DNA of 9,652 nt from an uncultured Oscillospiraceae bacterium (GTDB lineage: Bacteria > Bacillota > Clostridia > Oscillospirales > Oscillospiraceae): NCBI GenBank assembly GCA_905236265.1, contig CAJOOV010000143.1, positions 1 to 9,652 of the forward strand, in the 5' to 3' direction. The position numbers and the translations under genes were made by a program. Positions 6,461 to 9,652 of this stretch are shown here, piece after piece; within the stretch, counting starts at the first letter, position 1, and each line of letters starts with the position of its first letter. The notes beneath the pieces are model-generated. The model saw only the letters and a program-made list of their open reading frames with translations. It ran no database searches and was not told the origin of the DNA.

Positions 6461-7435
6461 ATGAATAAACTGCCCTTCTCACTGCTCTCGGAAGAGCACT
6501 ACGACGAACAAATGGATCAGGTTGCCCTGCGGCTGGAGCAGTGCCGCCAGTCCACCGGAACCAGCGCCCGAAAGGATGATCTGGGCATCTACTGGGAGTT
6601 TTACGCTCCGGATGAGGGCTGCAGCAAGGTCATTTTCATCAGCCACGGGTTCACGGAGTCTACGCTGGAATACTCTGAGCTGATTTACTACTTCCTGCGC
6701 ACGGGCTACGGCGTGTTTGTGTGCGACCACATGGGGCACGGCAAGAGCTACCGGCTGGTGCAGGAGACATGGCTGACCCACATCACCTCCTTCTCCGATT
6801 ACATCAAGGATATGCACTACCTGATCGAGCATGTGGTCGTCCCCATGACGCAGGGAATGCGCCGCTATCTCTACGGCCACTCCATGGGCGGCGCTATTGC
6901 CATCCTGTATCTGGAGGAGCATCCCGGCATCTTTGAAAAATGCGTTCTCTCCTCCCCCATGGTCTCCCCCTCCTCCGGGGATATTCCGGAGTTTCTGGGG
7001 GGTGCGCTGGCCAGCTTCATGTGTATGCTGGGTCAGGGGGAGAAGCCCATTATGATCCAGAAGCCCTTTGACGGGGAGGATCACTGGGAGGACAACAACT
7101 GCACCACCTCCAAAGCCCGCTACCTCTGGTATCTCAACTGCCAGAAGCAGGACATCAACCTGCAAAACTCCGCTGCCACCTATAGCTGGGCAAAGGAGGC
7201 GGCCAATGTGCAATACCCCATTCTGGCGCAGGCGTACTCTGTCCAGATTCCGGTGCTGCTCTGTCAGGCAGGTCTTGACACGCTGGTCAATCTCCCCCCG
7301 CAGGATGATTTGGTGCGGCTGCTGCCTCAGGGCAGGAAGATTCTCTATCCCGAGGCCAAGCATGAGATTTACCGCAGCACCAACGACACACTGGAACGCT
7401 TCCTGCTGGATATTCTCAGCTTCTGGGAGGAATGA
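6461..7435 (+). CDS. Alpha/beta hydrolase (lysophospholipase / monoacylglycerol lipase-like, serine aminopeptidase S33 fold)
   Basis: A 324-residue alpha/beta hydrolase. Seen: the oxyanion HG in FISHGFTE (residues 59-66), VCDHMGHGKS (87-96) typical of the PldB/monoglyceride lipase branch, the nucleophile elbow GHSMGG with Ser141, a likely catalytic Asp273 in AGLDTLV, and His301 in EAKHEIYRS. The insertion between residues 165 and 250 would form the lid that sets substrate choice. No signal peptide or membrane segment is visible, so the enzyme is probably cytoplasmic and acts on lysophospholipids, monoacylglycerols or related esters; the exact substrate cannot be read from sequence. ATG 6461 follows GGAGG at 6449-6453. 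Last gene of a two-gene unit with the cytidylate kinase-like gene, ended by the hairpin at 7465-7490. Confidence 0.9.
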   Translation: MNKLPFSLLSEEHYDEQMDQVALRLEQCRQSTGTSARKDDLGIYWEFYAPDEGCSKVIFISHGFTESTLEYSELIYYFLRTGYGVFVCDHMGHGKSYRLVQETWLTHITSFSDYIKDMHYLIEHVVVPMTQGMRRYLYGHSMGGAIAILYLEEHPGIFEKCVLSSPMVSPSSGDIPEFLGGALASFMCMLGQGEKPIMIQKPFDGEDHWEDNNCTTSKARYLWYLNCQKQDINLQNSAATYSWAKEAANVQYPILAQAYSVQIPVLLCQAGLDTLVNLPPQDDLVRLLPQGRKILYPEAKHEIYRSTNDTLERFLLDILSFWEE

Positions 7436-7464
7436 AGCCTGCAGAAGCCCCTATGATAAGAGAA

Positions 7465-7490
7465 AGCGCCTTCCCAAAGGGGAAGGCGCT
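7465..7490. terminator. Bidirectional terminator between convergent genes
   Basis: AGCGCCTTCC (7465-7474) and GGAAGGCGCT (7481-7490) are perfectly complementary; C7475-G7480 adds an eleventh pair, leaving an AAAG loop. CTTT follows on the plus strand, and TTTCTCTTA follows on the minus strand. It sits 29 nt after the hydrolase stop and 26 nt beyond the stop of the convergent minus-strand gene, so it can serve both. Confidence 0.8.
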
Positions 7491-7516
7491 CTTTACGTCT
7501 GTGCATCTATTTCGGA

Positions 7517-8914
7517 TTATCTCACCCGGCAGATTGCGGATGCTGTTGCGCCGTCCGGGCCGGTGGCAGTGATGGTGGCAGAGCCGGCACCCACAGCAGT
7601 GACAATACCGTTGGCGACTGTGGCGACCTCCTCGTTGGAGGAAGTCCAAGTGACCTGATCGGCATTGTCCCGCATGAGCTGGTGGCGCTCGCCCACGTTC
7701 AGCGTGAAGTCCTCCCGGTTCAGGGAAATCTCCACATGCCCGCCGGTCTGCTCAGCCGTATCGGTTTCCCCGGTCTGCTCCGTCTCGCCGTCGGTGTTCT
7801 CTGTCTCCCCGTCTGTGCCTTCCGCCTCCTCCTGCACTTCGTTCGCCACGCAGTCGATATGGCAGGTAGCGTAGGGCGCATCAGAGCCGTCCGCAGGCTT
7901 TACGCCCACCTGCACCGCAACGGCACAGCTTCCCGGCCCGACATATTCCACCTGAGCGGTATTGGGGCCGAGAACGTCCAGCTTGATGACCTGCTGGTTC
8001 TTGTCGCTGGATGCCCATGCCAGCAGTCCGCCCCAGTTCTCCACGTCCAGCGTGGCAGTGAGTACCTTCTTCTCTCCCTCATGGAGGGTGAGGCTGTCCG
8101 CATCAAGGGTGACGGAGGTGGGATCAGGCATCTGCGTCTGCGCCTGTTCTGCGGCGGTATCGTCCTCTGGCATCTGGATCGGATCCTCCGAGGCATCCGG
8201 TATCATGCCCAGAATATTGGAGACAACAGGCACATGGGACAGATCAGGCAGATCCCATCCCAGAGATGGCCCAAAGATGTAAACCATTTTCACACCCAGA
8301 ACCAGAGCGACCACGATCAGAATGACCACCACCAGCGTCAGGATGCGGTTGAGCACCGGGTGCTGGCGTTTTGGCTCGTCGTCCACAATGGTGGGCATAC
8401 GGTCTGTATCCCGCTGGGCGGGACGGGCGGGCTGGAAGGACTGGGACTGGGACAGGTTGAACCCCGTGCGTATTTCCTCCCCGCTGTTCTCGCCGTCCTG
8501 CTCCTCCTTCGTCTGCTGTTGGGCAAAGTGGGTGGCCGCCGCCTGATACTCGTTTTCGCTCTCCTCCATCTTGGGGAAGACAATCGTTGCGTGCCTGGAG
8601 GAATCACTGTCCCCTGCCGGAGGCTCTGCGCTGGGCTGCTGCACGTTTTGATTGGGATTGATCCTGCTTCTCGGCTGCTGCAGGGCACTGCGTCTGGGCG
8701 GCTCCTGAAGGGTACGGTTCGGGGCAGAGGTGGTATTGAATTCCACGCCTGCAATAGAGCGGAGGATTTCATCAATGACAGCGTCATCCACCCTCACATT
8801 GCTGGAACTGTTGGTATATTGAAACTGGCTTGACGTTCCGGCGGTTGGATTTGAATCATTCTGCGCCGGTCTGTTTCCGGCAAGGCGTCTCCCGCCCCTG
8901 GGTGCATTGGCCAT
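7517..8914 (-). CDS. Single-pass membrane protein with C-terminal Ig-like (Big_2) domain
   Basis: A 465-residue protein of unknown function. In order: a cytoplasmic N-terminal region (1-188) that is polar, Pro/Gln/Asn/Ser-rich and largely disordered, with one possible helix at 42-58 (VDDAVIDEILRSIAG); one membrane helix at about 189-213 (Leu/Val/Ile-rich), preceded by Lys/Arg and so inside-to-outside; an Ig-like region at 267-356 (starting TSVTLDADSLTLHEGE); an acidic Thr/Glu/Gly linker at 361-392; and a Big_2-type domain at 393-465 with the family hallmarks VTWTSSNEEVATV and G(I/V)VTAVGAGSATITAT. Big_2 domains are adhesive or structural modules of surface proteins. No sortase motif or enzyme domain is seen. 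ATG 8914 follows AAAGGA 9 nt upstream. Monocistronic, with its own promoter at 8985-9013 and the convergent terminator at 7465-7490. Confidence 0.85.
   Translation of the reverse strand: MANAPRGGRRLAGNRPAQNDSNPTAGTSSQFQYTNSSSNVRVDDAVIDEILRSIAGVEFNTTSAPNRTLQEPPRRSALQQPRSRINPNQNVQQPSAEPPAGDSDSSRHATIVFPKMEESENEYQAAATHFAQQQTKEEQDGENSGEEIRTGFNLSQSQSFQPARPAQRDTDRMPTIVDDEPKRQHPVLNRILTLVVVILIVVALVLGVKMVYIFGPSLGWDLPDLSHVPVVSNILGMIPDASEDPIQMPEDDTAAEQAQTQMPDPTSVTLDADSLTLHEGEKKVLTATLDVENWGGLLAWASSDKNQQVIKLDVLGPNTAQVEYVGPGSCAVAVQVGVKPADGSDAPYATCHIDCVANEVQEEAEGTDGETENTDGETEQTGETDTAEQTGGHVEISLNREDFTLNVGERHQLMRDNADQVTWTSSNEEVATVANGIVTAVGAGSATITATGPDGATASAICRVR
7739..7819 (-). repeat. Degenerate acidic repeat linker within the Big_2 protein
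   Basis: Residues 366-392 of the membrane protein are low complexity, built on imperfect copies of a TDGETE / TGETDT unit. This is a flexible, negatively charged spacer between the two Ig-like regions. Such repeats may vary in copy number between strains; this is an inference. Confidence 0.6.
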
Positions 8915-8984
8915 GGTGGAACATCCTTTCTGATTATCTCATATCGAAAAAGGCACTGCCTCTATAATCTTGTGATGCTCCTTA

Positions 8985-9013
8985 ATGATACCGCTCTTTC
9001 TCCTTTCCGTCAA
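8985..9013 (-). promoter_or_regulatory. Promoter of the Big_2 membrane protein gene
   Basis: Read on the minus strand: TTGACG (complement of 9008-9013), a 17-bp spacer, then TATCAT (complement of 8985-8990). Each hexamer matches consensus at five of six positions and the spacing is ideal. The start would lie near 8978, giving a leader of about 64 nt. Confidence 0.72.
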
Positions 9014-9064
9014 CACCCGCATTTGAAATTCCGTCATTTTCGACAAGACCGCCGGGAATTCCAT

Positions 9065-9093
9065 TTGCCTTTTCAGTGGGAATGGGATATACT
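9065..9093 (+). promoter_or_regulatory. Promoter of the THUMP methyltransferase gene
   Basis: TTGCCT (9065-9070), a 17-bp spacer and TATACT (9088-9093). The start would lie near 9100, with a leader of about 35 nt. It points away from the Big_2 gene promoter, with about 50 bp between the two -35 boxes. Confidence 0.68.
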
Positions 9094-9134
9094 GAAGCGT
9101 AAAGCGATTTTTACAGGTATCAGGAGGCACCTAC

Positions 9135-9652
9135 ATGGAAAAGCTGCAATATCTCATCCCCTGTCTGCTGGGTCTGGAGCGGCTGGTGGCGGAGGAGCTG
9201 AAGCGTCTGGGCATGGAGGAGGTTCATGCGGAAAACGGCAGGGTGTTCTGTCAGGGAACCGCCGCCGACCTGCCCCGGCTGAATATCAATCTCCGCTGCG
9301 GCGCCCGTGTGCTGCTGGTGCTCTCCTCCTTCCGGGCGGAGAGCTTTGAGGAGCTGTTTCAGGGGACGCTGGCAGTACACTGGGAGGAGATCATTCCCAG
9401 AGACGGGGAATGCCCGGTAAAGGGCTACTCCATCGACTCCCGGCTCCACTCCGTCCCCGCCTGCCAGTCCATCGTGAAAAAGGCCGTCTCCCAGCGCCTT
9501 GGCACGGCCTACGGGGTGGAGTGGCTGCCTGAGGACGGGGCGAGGTATCAGGTGCAGTTTTCCATCTTCAAGGATCAGGTTCACCTTTGTCTGGACACCT
9601 CCGGTCAGGGACTGTACAAGCGGGGCTACCGTGCCGTGGGCGTGGAAGCGCC
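9135..9652 (+). CDS. rlmL: THUMP-domain class I SAM-dependent RNA methyltransferase (RlmL/YpsC type), 3'-truncated
   Basis: The first 172 codons of a protein matching the N-terminal half of RlmL/YpsC-family enzymes, which methylate guanine N2 in 23S rRNA (G2445 in E. coli). Seen: an N-terminal ferredoxin-like region (QYLIPCLLGLERLVAEEL at residues 5-22), then a THUMP domain to about residue 155 with KGYSIDSRLHS (96-106) and VKKAVSQRL (114-122), and the family junction LDTSGQGLYKRGYR (153-166) that leads into the methyltransferase domain. The SAM-binding and NPPYG catalytic motifs lie beyond the window end, so activity cannot be judged. ATG 9135 follows AGGAGG (9122-9127 region) with good spacing. 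The symbol follows the E. coli family name; the exact target base in this organism is inferred. Confidence 0.88.
   Translation, partial: MEKLQYLIPCLLGLERLVAEELKRLGMEEVHAENGRVFCQGTAADLPRLNINLRCGARVLLVLSSFRAESFEELFQGTLAVHWEEIIPRDGECPVKGYSIDSRLHSVPACQSIVKKAVSQRLGTAYGVEWLPEDGARYQVQFSIFKDQVHLCLDTSGQGLYKRGYRAVGVEA

Noticed and set aside
6479..7363. A 294-codon open frame on the minus strand opposite the hydrolase
   Set aside because: It is a shadow of a hydrolase with a full catalytic motif set.
7682..8833. A 383-codon open frame on the plus strand opposite the Big_2 protein
   Set aside because: The minus-strand frame has a good promoter, ribosome binding site, a membrane helix and Big_2 hallmarks; the plus frame has none of these.
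8939..9130. A 63-codon open frame on the minus strand in the divergent intergenic region
   Set aside because: It runs across both predicted promoters, has no clear ribosome binding site at its start, and its composition is not like the neighbouring genes.
1..9652. Mobile element, CRISPR array, defence island or prophage
   Set aside because: No transposase, integrase, direct-repeat array, tRNA or phage-like gene was seen; gene content and base composition look uniform and chromosomal.

Overview
The window looks like chromosomal DNA of a GC-rich anaerobic Firmicute (class Clostridia, probably Oscillospiraceae/Ruminococcaceae). The grounds are the gene families (HemZ-type radical SAM protein, a uridine-kinase-family protein, Mrp/NBP35 with an N-terminal cysteine cluster, a VWA-like/MoxR pair, a cytidylate kinase-like protein, a Big_2-type surface protein), strong AGGAGG-type ribosome binding sites, sigma-A-like promoters and tight gene packing. 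The taxon is an inference. Eight protein genes fill almost all of it. No tRNA, rRNA, CRISPR array, insertion sequence, phage gene or attachment site was seen, and no gene-free stretch exceeds 300 bases.

Layout. (1) Positions 1-1772, plus strand: the C-terminal part of a HemZ-like coproporphyrinogen dehydrogenase, then 4 nt later a uridine-kinase-family P-loop kinase. (2) Positions 1830-5690, plus strand: a promoter and hairpin, then a probable three-gene operon of Mrp/NBP35 Fe-S carrier ATPase, a VWA-like protein with a metallopeptidase-like N-terminus, and a MoxR-type AAA+ ATPase joined to it by an ATGA overlap. It closes with a perfect 10-bp terminator hairpin. (3) Positions 5731-7490, plus strand: a near-consensus promoter, a cytidylate kinase-like protein, an alpha/beta hydrolase of the lysophospholipase/monoacylglycerol lipase type, and a terminator shared with the convergent gene. 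(4) Positions 7517-8914, minus strand: a single-pass membrane protein with a long disordered cytoplasmic N-terminus and extracytoplasmic Ig-like (Big_2) domains. (5) Positions 8915-9134: a divergent promoter region. (6) Position 9135 to the end, plus strand: the N-terminal part of an RlmL/YpsC-type THUMP-domain 23S rRNA methyltransferase, cut off by the window end.

Most of this is housekeeping or conserved accessory content. The part closest to an under-described system is the VWA-like/MoxR pair, which by family analogy should form an ATP-driven, metal-dependent chaperone-like complex. Its VWA partner keeps a complete MIDAS motif, but its HExxH-like site has Met where the catalytic Glu would be. 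The Big_2 membrane protein is the least understood gene. Several long antisense reading frames are judged to be shadows of the real genes.
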